From assembly GCA_963530295.1 (NCBI GenBank), contig CAUSCF010000004.1, forward strand, positions 52,748 through 116,747: a DNA stretch of 64,000 bases. Direction: 5' to 3'. The translations under genes were made by a program, and so were the position numbers. Shown here piece by piece: positions 16,712 to 25,221 of this stretch. The notes beneath the pieces were generated by a model that saw only the letters and a list, made by a program, of their open reading frames with translations, did no database searches and was not told where the DNA came from. This DNA is from JABCPE02 sp963530295. GTDB lineage: Bacteria > Bacteroidota > Bacteroidia > Flavobacteriales > Weeksellaceae. Numbering within the stretch: the stretch's first letter is position 1; each line of letters begins with the position of its first letter.

Positions 16712-17572
16712 TTATCCTTTTTTCAATGCTTCTGCACCAGAAACAATTTCCAAGATTTCATTAGTAATTGCAGCCTGACGAGCCTTGTTATAGAAAATAA
16801 CGAGTTCATTTTTCAGAGCATTAGCATTGTCTGTTGCTTTATGCATCGCGGTCATCCTTGCTCCATGCTCAGATGCTATAGAATCTAATAATGCCTTATA
16901 AACCTGCGTCTTTATAGACTTAGGAATCAATGTTTCCAATATAGTCTGCTTATCAGGTTCAAAAATGTAGTCTGACTCTGCATCCTCTTCAGCTTGTTCT
17001 GGCATCGTAATCGGTAACAACTGTTCAGTTCTTACCTGCTGTGTTGCTGCATTGATAAATTTATTATAAACCAAATACACTTCATCAAAAATTCCTTCGC
17101 TGAAGTCTTTCATCACAGCACTAGTCAGTTTAGAAACAGCCTCAAAACTTACACTATCGTAAATAGAACTTTGGTTATCATACACTGTTCTCACTCTTCT
17201 TACCGCATCAAAAACTTTTTTCCCTATCGTAAGAACCTCTATTTCTACATCTTCTTTTTGTTTGTAGTTAGCATTCAGCTCTTTAATCACTGATGAGTTA
17301 AAAGCTCCGGCCAAACCTCTATTAGAAGAAATAGCGATATAAAGTATTTTTTTGACTTCTCTTTTCTGAGCATACTCTGACAAACTTCCTTCAGAACCTG
17401 TACTCACTTTTTGAATAAGTTCCTGAAGTTTTTCAGAATAAGGTCTAAGCATCGTAATGGCATCTTGTGCTTTTTTTAGTTTCGCTGCCGAAACCATCTT
17501 CATCGCACTCGTAATCTGCATCGTAGATGATATAGATGTTATTCTGCCTCTAATCTCCTTTAAATTCGCCAT
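16712..17572 (-). CDS. atpG: F1F0 ATP synthase gamma subunit
   Basis: The 286-aa rotor subunit of F1 begins ANLKEIRGRITSISSTMQIT and ends with the conserved C-terminal helix (ITNEILEIVSGAEALKKG). Both terminal helices form the central coiled-coil stalk that turns inside the alpha3beta3 ring. It is the last gene of the atp run and is followed by a terminator. The genes for beta and epsilon (atpD, atpC) are not in this window, as is usual in Bacteroidota, where they form a separate locus. Confidence 0.97.
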   Translation of the reverse strand: MANLKEIRGRITSISSTMQITSAMKMVSAAKLKKAQDAITMLRPYSEKLQELIQKVSTGSEGSLSEYAQKREVKKILYIAISSNRGLAGAFNSSVIKELNANYKQKEDVEIEVLTIGKKVFDAVRRVRTVYDNQSSIYDSVSFEAVSKLTSAVMKDFSEGIFDEVYLVYNKFINAATQQVRTEQLLPITMPEQAEEDAESDYIFEPDKQTILETLIPKSIKTQVYKALLDSIASEHGARMTAMHKATDNANALKNELVIFYNKARQAAITNEILEIVSGAEALKKG

Positions 17573-17627
17573 CTGATAAACTTACTTTTTTATGTTCCAA
17601 AAAATTTAGAACAAATTGGTTTATATT

Positions 17628-19208
17628 TTAATTATTGTATTTCGCTACTAAATCTAATGCCACTTGTTTCAACACATCTGTCAAATCTTTATCGATTTTA
17701 CCAGCTTTTAGTGCTGACATTACCTCTGGATGTGCAGTTTTTAATAATCCTACATATTCTTTTTGGAATGTTCTCACTTTTGCTACAGGAATATCTTTTA
17801 GCAAGTTTTCTGTTCCAGCATAAATCATCGCTACTTGGTCTTCCACTGGAAGCGGTGAGTTTACTGGTTGTTTTAGAATTTCCACATTCTTTTCTCCCTT
17901 AGAAATTACCGCCAAAGTAGCAGCATCTAGGTCAGAACCAAATTTAGCAAACGCTTCTAATTCTTTATATTGAGCTTGGTCAAGTTTCAATGTTCCTGAA
18001 ACTTTCTTCATTGATTTAATCTGAGCATTACCCCCTACCCTTGATACAGAGATACCCACATTAATCGCAGGTCTTACCCCTGAGTTGAATAAATCAGACT
18101 CCAAGAAAATCTGTCCATCTGTAATGGAAATCACATTGGTAGGAATATATGCGGATACATCCCCTGCCTGAGTCTCAATGATAGGAAGCGCAGTCAATGA
18201 ACCACCACCTTTTACCATAGGCTTCAATGTTTCTGGAAGGTCATTCATTTGAGATGCGATAGTATCATCTTTGATAATTTTCGCTGCTCTTTCTAGCAAT
18301 CTTGAGTGAAGGTAGAATACATCCCCAGGATAAGCCTCACGCCCTGGTGGTCTTCTTAATAGAAGGGACAACTCTCTATATGCTACCGCTTGTTTAGATA
18401 AATCATCATAAACAATCAATGCTGGGCGTCCTGTATCTCTAAAATACTCCCCGATAGCAGCACCTGCCATTGGTGCATACACCTGCATTGGAGAAGGGTC
18501 AGAAGCGTTAGCTGCTACTACTACTGTATAAGCCATTGCTCCTCTTTCTTCTAATGTTCTTACGATTTGAGCTACTGTAGAACCTTTTTGTCCTACTGCT
18601 ACATATATACAGAATACAGGCTGACCTGCATCATAAAATTCTTTTTGGTTCAAGATAGTATCTATTGCTACCGTAGTTTTACCTGTCTGACGGTCACCAA
18701 TAATCAACTCTCTCTGTCCTCTTCCGATAGGAATCATAGAGTCTATCGCAACGATACCTGTTTGCAAAGGCTCATTAACTGGCTGACGATAGATAACCCC
18801 AGGAGCTTTTCTCTCCAAAGGCATATTGTATAAATCCCCTCCAATAGGACCTTTACCATCGATAGGATTACCCAAAGTGTCTACTACTCTTCCCAAAAGT
18901 CCTTCTCCTACTTTGATAGAAGAAATTCTTTTAGTTCTATTTACTGTATCACCTTCTTTTACTCTCTTAGATTCTCCAAGTAGAGCCACCCCTACATTAT
19001 CCTCTTCAAGGTTTAATACAATTCCTTCAACTCCACTTTCAAATTTTACTAATTCTCCATACTGCACATTTTCCAAACCATAAATACGAGCAATACCATC
19101 TCCTACTTGTAATACGGTTCCTACCTCTTCTACATTAGACTGAGTATCAAAATTTGCTAACTGTTGTTTCAATATTGCAGATACTTCTGCTGGATTTATT
19201 CCTGCCAT
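17628..19208 (-). CDS. atpA: F1F0 ATP synthase alpha subunit
   Basis: The 526-aa F1 alpha subunit binds nucleotide non-catalytically. It has an N-terminal beta-barrel (residues 25-95), P-loop GDRQTGKT at 171-178, the ALIVYDDLSKQAVAYRE Walker B region, and the RRPPGREAYPGDVFYLHSRLLERA segment typical of alpha. The arginine finger lies in the segment around SVSRVGG. It is preceded by atpH with a 17-nt gap and followed by atpG. Confidence 0.98.
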   Translation of the reverse strand: MAGINPAEVSAILKQQLANFDTQSNVEEVGTVLQVGDGIARIYGLENVQYGELVKFESGVEGIVLNLEEDNVGVALLGESKRVKEGDTVNRTKRISSIKVGEGLLGRVVDTLGNPIDGKGPIGGDLYNMPLERKAPGVIYRQPVNEPLQTGIVAIDSMIPIGRGQRELIIGDRQTGKTTVAIDTILNQKEFYDAGQPVFCIYVAVGQKGSTVAQIVRTLEERGAMAYTVVVAANASDPSPMQVYAPMAGAAIGEYFRDTGRPALIVYDDLSKQAVAYRELSLLLRRPPGREAYPGDVFYLHSRLLERAAKIIKDDTIASQMNDLPETLKPMVKGGGSLTALPIIETQAGDVSAYIPTNVISITDGQIFLESDLFNSGVRPAINVGISVSRVGGNAQIKSMKKVSGTLKLDQAQYKELEAFAKFGSDLDAATLAVISKGEKNVEILKQPVNSPLPVEDQVAMIYAGTENLLKDIPVAKVRTFQKEYVGLLKTAHPEVMSALKAGKIDKDLTDVLKQVALDLVAKYNN

Positions 19209-19225
19209 TTTATTGGTTGTTTTTT

Positions 19226-19768
19226 CTAATTAAGTTGAAATTCTTTTCTAAGATTAGCTAAGTGTGTTCTCACTGAGTTATCAATCTGCTGGTCTCCTAC
19301 TCTTAGGATATATCCACCGATAAGCTCTGGTTTTATTATAGACTTTATCTTATACTTTTTATTTACATCTATCAAAGATGAAAATTTTACAATTTGATCT
19401 AAGCTCTGTTGAGAAAGTTCTTCAGCAGTTGTAAGGGTTACCTTCTGCACTCCATTCATCTCCTCTACTTTCTCCACATATTCTTTAGCAATGTCTTCTA
19501 AATATTTTTCTCTTCCTTGCTTGATAACAAGGGTAATCATGTTTTTAGTTACAACAGAAAATTTAGAAAAAATCTCATTTGCAACACTCTGCTTTCTTCT
19601 ATAGTCTATAATAGGTGTAGCGAAAAAACTTCTCAATTCTTTAGAACCAGAAATAGTTTCTGCCACATCTTTCATTTCATTGAATACAATCTCCGTGTTA
19701 CCAGTTTCTGTTGTAAAATCCAACAATCCCTGAGCGTATCTTTTAGCAACTTTTGTTGTGTTACTCAT
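19226..19768 (-). CDS. atpH: F1F0 ATP synthase delta subunit
   Basis: The 180-aa OSCP/delta subunit links F1 to the peripheral stalk. The N-terminal helical domain begins VAKRYAQGLLDF. The C-terminal part carries VTLTTAEELSQQSLDQI and the family signature PELIGGYILRVGDQQIDNSV near the end. It starts 5 nt after atpF and ends 17 nt before atpA. Confidence 0.95.
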   Translation of the reverse strand: MSNTTKVAKRYAQGLLDFTTETGNTEIVFNEMKDVAETISGSKELRSFFATPIIDYRRKQSVANEIFSKFSVVTKNMITLVIKQGREKYLEDIAKEYVEKVEEMNGVQKVTLTTAEELSQQSLDQIVKFSSLIDVNKKYKIKSIIKPELIGGYILRVGDQQIDNSVRTHLANLRKEFQLN

Positions 19769-19773
19769 AAGGA

Positions 19774-20262
19774 TTAGTTTAAGTTTTTATCATTTAATAA
19801 ATTAGCCACCAGGTCATTTTGGGCATCTTTATTATCCAATTTTTTCTTCAATATAGTTTCAGCAATATCTACAGATAAAGAACTGATCTGCTTTTTCATA
19901 TCATCTATAGCAGCAGCCTTTTCCATAGCGATAGAATGTCTCGCAGCCTCTATCATTTTTTCTCCTTCTACTTTAGCTGTATCTTTCGCTTCGTTAATCA
20001 TTCTATCTCTGATTTCTCTTGCTTCTCTCAATATATTATCCTTTTCTATTTTAGCTTCTTGGATAATTCTTTCGTTTTCAGCTTTTAAATTCTGAACTTC
20101 CTCTCTTGCTAATTTAGCTTGGTTAAGAGCATCTACGATTGTTGTTTCTCTTTCATTAAGCGCATTAAGAATTGGTTTCCATGCATATTTTGCCAAAAGA
20201 AACATCAATACAGCAAAAGTAAGAGTCATCCAAAAAACTAAACCTAATCCTGGTGTTATCAT
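19774..20262 (-). CDS. atpF: F1F0 ATP synthase b subunit
   Basis: The 162-aa peripheral-stalk subunit has one N-terminal membrane segment (LGLVFWMTLTFAVLMFLLAK, residues 6-25). A long charged coiled coil follows (NEKDAIDxALNQAK-type region, ERIIQEAKIEKDNILREARE). It is followed by atpH with a 5-nt gap. A 108-nt spacer containing a strong hairpin separates it from atpE upstream. Confidence 0.96.
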   Translation of the reverse strand: MITPGLGLVFWMTLTFAVLMFLLAKYAWKPILNALNERETTIVDALNQAKLAREEVQNLKAENERIIQEAKIEKDNILREAREIRDRMINEAKDTAKVEGEKMIEAARHSIAMEKAAAIDDMKKQISSLSVDIAETILKKKLDNKDAQNDLVANLLNDKNLN

Positions 20263-20319
20263 TTCTAAATTATTTTATTTTTTATTTTACTTTAAATATT
20301 TTTTAATACAAAATTTTAA

Positions 20320-20359
20320 AATAATCTTGGTAAACACCAACCGTGTTACCAAGATTATT
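20320..20359 (-). promoter_or_regulatory. Strong hairpin between atpE and atpF
   Basis: A perfect 14-bp stem (aataatcttggtaa / ttaccaagattatt), extendable by three pairs after one bulge, lies just after the atpE stop. On the minus strand it is followed by a short T4 run. Inside an operon it could act as a partial terminator or as a 3' stabiliser of the atpE message; that role is inferred. Confidence 0.7.
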
Positions 20360-20370
20360 AGGATTTTTGA

Positions 20371-20589
20371 TTATCCTTTCATGAACGGAGCACTGAAAAT
20401 CAATCCGATAAGTCCAGCACCTTCGATAAGACCACAAGCGATCAACATCGCAGCTTGTACCTTATCAGCCGCTTCTGGCTGTCTAGCGATAGCATCCATC
20501 GCGTGAGAACCAATTTTAGAAATACCGTAAGCTACTCCTAATACAGCAAGTGAAATTGCTACATAATTTAAATTAGACATAAAATCCAT
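20371..20589 (-). CDS. atpE: F1F0 ATP synthase c subunit
   Basis: The 72-aa proteolipid forms the rotor ring. Two membrane helices flank the polar loop IARQPEAADK (residues 34-43). The ion-binding carboxylate is Glu56 in ACGLIEGAGLIG. I see no clear Na+-type signature, so proton coupling is assumed. Two possible starts exist (ATG at 20589 or at 20580); both leave the first helix intact. A strong hairpin follows before atpF. Confidence 0.97.
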   Translation of the reverse strand: MDFMSNLNYVAISLAVLGVAYGISKIGSHAMDAIARQPEAADKVQAAMLIACGLIEGAGLIGLIFSAPFMKG

Positions 20590-20637
20590 GATAAAAAATA
20601 TTTAGTTAAAATTATTATTTAAAATTAAAATTCTTTT

Positions 20638-21726
20638 TTAGTGTCCTTCCGCATGCCCATGTGCATCATCGTGACTATGTTCTGCTACTGCAATACCAAT
20701 ATATAAAGCTGATAATATTGTAAATATATACGCTTGTAAAGCAGCAACTAACAATTCCAAGATAGAAACGAACAACGCCAATGGCACAGAAACCGCTCCT
20801 AAAGCTGCATTTTTGAAAATAAATATCAATGAAATAATACTTAAAATCATAATGTGTCCTGCTGTAATATTCGCCATAAGACGCATAGTCAAGGAGAATG
20901 GCTTAGTGAAAATACCTATAATCTCCAATGGAATCATAATCGGCTTTAGCAAAAATGGTACTGGCGGCCAGAAAATGTGTTTCCAATAATCTTTATTCGC
21001 ATTCAGCAAAATAGTAAACAATGTAAATAAAGAAAGAACTAATGTAACTGCTATGTTACCCGTAAGGTTAGCCCCACCAGGGAAAAACGGAACAAGCCCT
21101 AATAAGTTATTCAACCAGATAAAGAAGAATATGGATAACAAGAACGGCATAAACTTCTTGTAATGTTTAGAACCAATATTCGGAATTGCGATTCCATCTC
21201 TTATCAATAGCACAACTGGCTCAAAAAACCTCGCCACCCCAGTAGGCACTAAAGATCTCTTATAAGAATTAGCCATCGAAATGAACAATCCTGAAATAAT
21301 CAAAACAGAAATGAACAACGCAAAAACATTCTTTGTGACAGAAAGATCGTAAAACACCTTCTCAGTTCCTTTGAACAAATCTGGAATTTGAGCGCGCTCC
21401 AAACCCTCTTTACTCACTAAAACACCATGCTCCAAAGTATACCCATCTACTACCTCTCCATGAGCCACACTACTTGACATGAAAAAATGCCAACCCTTCC
21501 CATCCTTCACAATCACAAGCAATGGAATAGTCACATGAAACTCTTCTTCTTCACCCTCACTCAAAGTAGCAACATGCCATTCATGAGTATCATAAATGTG
21601 ATGATTGATAAGTTCTGAAGGATTAAAGGCTTTTTCACCTCCATTTGCATGTTCACTAGCAAGAGCAGTATTCCCAAACAGCATGAACATCAAAACAAAA
21701 AATAGTGAATAAATTCTCTGGTTCAT
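20638..21726 (-). CDS. atpB: F1F0 ATP synthase a subunit
   Basis: The 362-aa membrane subunit provides the proton half-channels. The essential arginine lies in FSLTMRLMANITAGH. Five to six membrane helices occupy the C-terminal two thirds. The N-terminus carries a signal-peptide-like segment (ending NTALASEH) and an extra periplasmic domain of about 100 residues, a common feature of Bacteroidota AtpB. The C-terminus is His-rich (HSHDDAHGHAEGH). It is preceded by a small AtpI-like gene and followed by atpE. Confidence 0.96.
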   Translation of the reverse strand: MNQRIYSLFFVLMFMLFGNTALASEHANGGEKAFNPSELINHHIYDTHEWHVATLSEGEEEEFHVTIPLLVIVKDGKGWHFFMSSSVAHGEVVDGYTLEHGVLVSKEGLERAQIPDLFKGTEKVFYDLSVTKNVFALFISVLIISGLFISMANSYKRSLVPTGVARFFEPVVLLIRDGIAIPNIGSKHYKKFMPFLLSIFFFIWLNNLLGLVPFFPGGANLTGNIAVTLVLSLFTLFTILLNANKDYWKHIFWPPVPFLLKPIMIPLEIIGIFTKPFSLTMRLMANITAGHIMILSIISLIFIFKNAALGAVSVPLALFVSILELLVAALQAYIFTILSALYIGIAVAEHSHDDAHGHAEGH

Positions 21727-21781
21727 TTCTTATTTTTATTGATTTGCAAATATACTTAAATAAATTAAGTTTTAAAAATAA

Positions 21782-22144
21782 TTATAATTGATTTTTATCA
21801 GATTTTTGATTATTCTTTATTTCCCTAAGGACAGAATGGTATAGAGGTATGGATAACAGAAGAAAAACAAGAGCCAAAAACATCACTAAAATCTCATTTT
21901 TCTTAATTACAAACATCCACAAAAATGCCCAAAGAATATCTTTCCCAAAATTCATAGCCATGAAAGCCATCACAGCCATAGACATTTTCTTTAATCCTTT
22001 ATAAATCTTGAAAAGTAGAAAATTAAGAATAAGGAATGAGAAAAAAATCCCTATAATATATATATAATATTCAGGATATTGATAGAGATAAATCCCCATA
22101 AACAAAGCCGCAAATGCGTAAATAATGATATCTATTTTATTCAA
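21782..22144 (-). CDS. Small membrane protein, AtpI-like position
   Basis: The 120-aa protein has four predicted membrane helices and a short basic tail (EIKNNQKSDKNQL). It is the first gene of the atp operon, where many bacteria encode the AtpI/AtpZ assembly helper, so the same role is inferred from position and topology. Sequence similarity is too weak to name it. The start is uncertain: the frame opens with TTG at 22144, which keeps the first helix whole, while the first ATG lies at 22099 and would cut into that helix. Confidence 0.65.
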   Translation of the reverse strand: MNKIDIIIYAFAALFMGIYLYQYPEYYIYIIGIFFSFLILNFLLFKIYKGLKKMSMAVMAFMAMNFGKDILWAFLWMFVIKKNEILVMFLALVFLLLSIPLYHSVLREIKNNQKSDKNQL

Positions 22145-22157
22145 AATAAAGTTTTTG

Positions 22158-22189
22158 CAAAGTTATGGATTTTCTTTTTATAAATACAA
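22158..22189 (-). promoter_or_regulatory. Promoter of the atp operon
   Basis: The minus strand reads TTG, 21 nt, then TAACTTTG, which matches the Bacteroidota consensus TTG-N17-23-TAnnTTTG. It lies directly upstream of the first gene of the atp run, leaving a very short leader if the TTG start is used. Confidence 0.6.
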
Positions 22190-22192
22190 GGT

Positions 22193-22624
22193 TTATTCCT
22201 CATCTTCTTCATTCTCTATATCGAGAAAAAAAGCATCCCAATCGTCCTCTTCTTCATGGTCACTATCCAAAAAGTCACTCATATCCCTGCGGTCTTTTTT
22301 CGTGGGTCTTCCCTCTCCTTTTTGGCGATAATAATCCTGCGAGAGCATTCTCATTTTCAATATTTCATACTGCTCCTTATCCGTAATATCCTTGATATAA
22401 AGCGGAACAAGCTTGGCACCGAGGCGGTTTTTAGGAATCTGCAAAACCTCTATTTTATAATTGATTTGGTTTTTCCTAATCTCCACCACATCGCCTTCAT
22501 GGACTTCCCGCGAGGCTTTCACTGGCTGTCCGCCGATGGAAACTCTATTTTTTTTGATTTCATCTGCTGCAATGCTCCTTGTTTTATAAAAACGAACACT
22601 CCACAGAAATTTGTCTATTCTCAT
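22193..22624 (-). CDS. S4-domain RNA-binding protein, Hsp15 family
   Basis: The 143-aa protein starts with an S4 RNA-binding domain (MRIDKFLWSVRFYKTRSIA, then KKNRVSIGGQPVKASREV), as in the heat-shock protein Hsp15. That protein recycles stalled 50S subunits carrying a nascent chain. A basic linker (GRPTKKDRRD) and a very acidic tail (HEEEDDWDAFF, ENEEDEE) follow. It lies 8 nt downstream of recO in the same direction, so the two are probably cotranscribed. Confidence 0.88.
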   Translation of the reverse strand: MRIDKFLWSVRFYKTRSIAADEIKKNRVSIGGQPVKASREVHEGDVVEIRKNQINYKIEVLQIPKNRLGAKLVPLYIKDITDKEQYEILKMRMLSQDYYRQKGEGRPTKKDRRDMSDFLDSDHEEEDDWDAFFLDIENEEDEE

Positions 22625-22632
22625 TTTTTTAA

Positions 22633-23322
22633 CTAATTTGAAAATACCTGCCTCAAAACTTCTAAAGATTTAGGCACTCTGAAATTTGGAAAATGATGGT
22701 AATAATACAACAAAACAGAATCCAAAAAATCTTCTTTCAAGGTATTTTTAATTTTTATATTATAAATTTCCTCTTCAGAAATTAAATCTTTCCAAAGAGC
22801 GGAAACCTCTTCATTAAACAGATTATGACATATTTCCAAATCAAAACAGCCATTTTCTGGGTCTAAAAATTTTCCGTTTCCAAACAGCGGAGCCACACCT
22901 TGGATTTTTAAAAACTCAACTAAAAATATAAAATGTGCTTGATAATTTTGCTTTTCTATTTGGTTTAAAAACTCATTAACCGCCCTATAAATCTGGCTTT
23001 GTTTCATTTCATTTGCCAAAACCTGATGAAGGAATTCAGCAATAAAAAAAATCACCGCCGAAGCCCTCATATCTGTATGGTAGTCTGGCATTTTAATTTG
23101 CTCTATCTTATTGATATTCTGTATTTTTGACGCTTTACGAAAATCCGATTTCACAAAAGTAAGTTCGTTAAGCGGAGCAAGATAAGCTTTCTTTTTATTC
23201 TTCGGCGAATAAATCCCTCTCATAAACAAGCTCTGGAAACCAGCTTCTTTGGTAAAACAATGCAGGATAGCATCATTGTCACCATATCGCACATACGAAA
23301 GAAGATAACCTGTATCAGTCAT
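22633..23322 (-). CDS. recO: DNA repair protein RecO
   Basis: The 229-aa RecO helps RecR load RecA on SSB-coated DNA. The N-terminal OB fold starts GYLLSYVRYGDNDAILHCFT, and the helical C-terminal domain contains LVEFLKIQGVAPLFG, which matches the family. No zinc-binding cysteine cluster is evident; only scattered cysteines remain. The ATG directly abuts the stop of the metallophosphatase gene, which suggests translational coupling. Confidence 0.93.
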   Translation of the reverse strand: MTDTGYLLSYVRYGDNDAILHCFTKEAGFQSLFMRGIYSPKNKKKAYLAPLNELTFVKSDFRKASKIQNINKIEQIKMPDYHTDMRASAVIFFIAEFLHQVLANEMKQSQIYRAVNEFLNQIEKQNYQAHFIFLVEFLKIQGVAPLFGNGKFLDPENGCFDLEICHNLFNEEVSALWKDLISEEEIYNIKIKNTLKEDFLDSVLLYYYHHFPNFRVPKSLEVLRQVFSN

Positions 23323-24270
23323 TTAGGAGATTTTTATAACATCATCTATCCTTTGGTTATTCCAAGATATCCCATTGATTTTCTTATCTTTATCAAAATA
23401 AAAATCTATCCTTCCCAGCAAAATCCCTGCCCATCCTACTTGGTTCACCAGAACATTCACGCCTTTACTATTTTTAAGGACATTTGGTTCTGTCAAAAAT
23501 GTGTGCGTGTGCCCTCCTAAAATAATGTCTATTCCGTGAGTTTGAGCCGCCAGCTTTCTATCAGAAACCATATCTTCTGACTGTCCGTAATCATATCCCA
23601 AATGTGAAAGACAAACAACCAAATCACATTTTTTGGTATTTCTAAGGAAATCTGCGTATTTCTGCGCCGTCACAACAGGGTCAAGATATTTAGTTTCGCC
23701 GTAATATTTTTTCCCGACAAGCCCTTCCAATTTCACTCCCAGACCAAACACGCCTACTTTAATATTTCCTTTTCTAAAAATCTTATACTGCTGTGTTTTT
23801 CCCTTTAAAATCGTGTCCGAAAAATCATAATTAGAACAGATAAAAGGAAATTTAGCATTCGGTAAAACCTTTAAAAATCCCTCCAAACCATTGTCAAAAT
23901 CATGATTTCCCATAGTAGCCGCATCATATTTCATCATGGACATGAGCTTAAATTCCAGCTCGCCGCCAAACATATTAAAATAAGGCGTTCCTTGGAAAAT
24001 ATCGCCACTATCAAACAAAAGCACATTCTTTTCCACACCCCTAATCTGCTCTATCAGAGTGGCTCTCCTCGCAAATCCACCTTGATTAGGATATCTACTG
24101 TGTCCCTCCTCGAAAGGCTCTATCCTGCTGTGCTGGTCATTGGTATGAAGAATGGTGATTTTTTCAGGTGTATCTTTCGAATCAAATGTCTTTGCTGACA
24201 AAACATTTGGCGTAAGTGTCGTTGCCAAAGCTCCTCCACCCAGTATTTTCAAAAATTCTTTTCTATTCAT
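23323..24270 (-). CDS. Periplasmic metallophosphatase, 5'-nucleotidase N-domain
   Basis: The 315-aa protein is the catalytic N-terminal half of a UshA-type 5'-nucleotidase. The dimetal site is visible in order: ILHTNDQHSR, DSGDIFQGTP, ATMGNHDFDNG, CLSHLGYDYG and LGGHTHTF. The N-terminus (MNRKEFLKILGGGALATTL) looks like an export signal of Tat-like or lipoprotein-free type. The partner C-terminal domain is a separate gene 12 nt upstream, so the two products probably act together on periplasmic nucleotides. Confidence 0.92.
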   Translation of the reverse strand: MNRKEFLKILGGGALATTLTPNVLSAKTFDSKDTPEKITILHTNDQHSRIEPFEEGHSRYPNQGGFARRATLIEQIRGVEKNVLLFDSGDIFQGTPYFNMFGGELEFKLMSMMKYDAATMGNHDFDNGLEGFLKVLPNAKFPFICSNYDFSDTILKGKTQQYKIFRKGNIKVGVFGLGVKLEGLVGKKYYGETKYLDPVVTAQKYADFLRNTKKCDLVVCLSHLGYDYGQSEDMVSDRKLAAQTHGIDIILGGHTHTFLTEPNVLKNSKGVNVLVNQVGWAGILLGRIDFYFDKDKKINGISWNNQRIDDVIKIS

Positions 24271-24282
24271 TTTTGTTCATCC

Positions 24283-25041
24283 TTATTGGTTATTCCCGAT
24301 AAATTGCAGTCTTTGCTCCTGCTTTATTCTTATCTCTGGATTTTGTTTAAATTTCTCGATAAATAAATCCCTCAGGGTCATTTCCGTTAGTATAAACTGT
24401 TCTCCTTTTAGGAAAAATTTCATATAATCTCCTCCGTAGGCCAAGTAGTCCGAGGTCGCAATGTAATAATACTGACCAGCTTTTGGTTTTTCGCCGTTTA
24501 TCAGCCCTTGTTTTAGTTTTCCATTTTCTACCACTATCGTAAAGCCTGCCACGGGATTATTTCTTTTTTGTTTTTCGTAATAGTCAAACACGCCCTGTAT
24601 GTCTTCGCCCTTCATTTTGACAATAACCAATTGATTTTCAAAAGGCATCACTTCAAAAATATTTCTCAGCAAAATATCTCCCTTGCTGATATCATTTCGG
24701 ATTCCTCCTATATTTAAAATCGCTGCATCCACCGCAGGAATGCTGTTTTTAGCGCCCCAGTCATTCGCTCCTTCCAGCACGAAATCCGCCAAAAGCTGCC
24801 CGAGCGAACTATTATCTCCTTTCCTATTAAGCTCCACTTCAGTATGGGAAATTTTCTGGTTCATTTTATTTTCCAATTCCTTTTTATATGGCGTGATAAC
24901 GGAAACCAACTCTTTTTTCTGGGCTATTTCTCCATTTATCAACTGATTTTTCTGAGGAGAAACTTGGCTTACATTCAGCTGTGTGGTACATGACACCACA
25001 GCCATCAAAACTGCTCCTAATAATATGCTTTTATTTTTCAT
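24283..25041 (-). CDS. Lipoprotein, 5'-nucleotidase C-terminal domain
   Basis: The 252-aa lipoprotein (lipobox VVSCTT, Cys18) corresponds to the substrate-binding C-terminal domain of UshA-type 5'-nucleotidases. Motifs include NIGGIRNDISKGDI, VMPFENQLVIVKMKG, VAGFTIVVENGK and ATSDYLAYGGDYM. It has no metallophosphatase domain of its own; that is the next gene, 12 nt downstream. The pair is a split version of a normally fused enzyme. Membrane anchoring through the lipid would hold the complex at the periplasmic face. Confidence 0.9.
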   Translation of the reverse strand: MKNKSILLGAVLMAVVSCTTQLNVSQVSPQKNQLINGEIAQKKELVSVITPYKKELENKMNQKISHTEVELNRKGDNSSLGQLLADFVLEGANDWGAKNSIPAVDAAILNIGGIRNDISKGDILLRNIFEVMPFENQLVIVKMKGEDIQGVFDYYEKQKRNNPVAGFTIVVENGKLKQGLINGEKPKAGQYYYIATSDYLAYGGDYMKFFLKGEQFILTEMTLRDLFIEKFKQNPEIRIKQEQRLQFIGNNQ

Positions 25042-25195
25042 TTTTTCTTAAAATACAGCCACAAATATATAGATTATTTCGGGATTTTCACTCAAATATG
25101 ATATTCAAAACCATAGAATGAAAAGAAGAAACAGCAAAATCCTAAATTTTACTTAAAAAGTCCCTGCTTATTTTTATCTTTTTAAATAAAAACCT

Positions 25196-25203
25196 TAAAT
25201 TTG
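25196..25203 (+). promoter_or_regulatory. Candidate -7 element for dapA
   Basis: TAAATTTG matches TAnnTTTG 18 nt upstream of the dapA ATG. No TTG is seen at the -33 distance. Confidence 0.35.
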
Positions 25204-25221
25204 GCTTCAAAATTTTAAACA

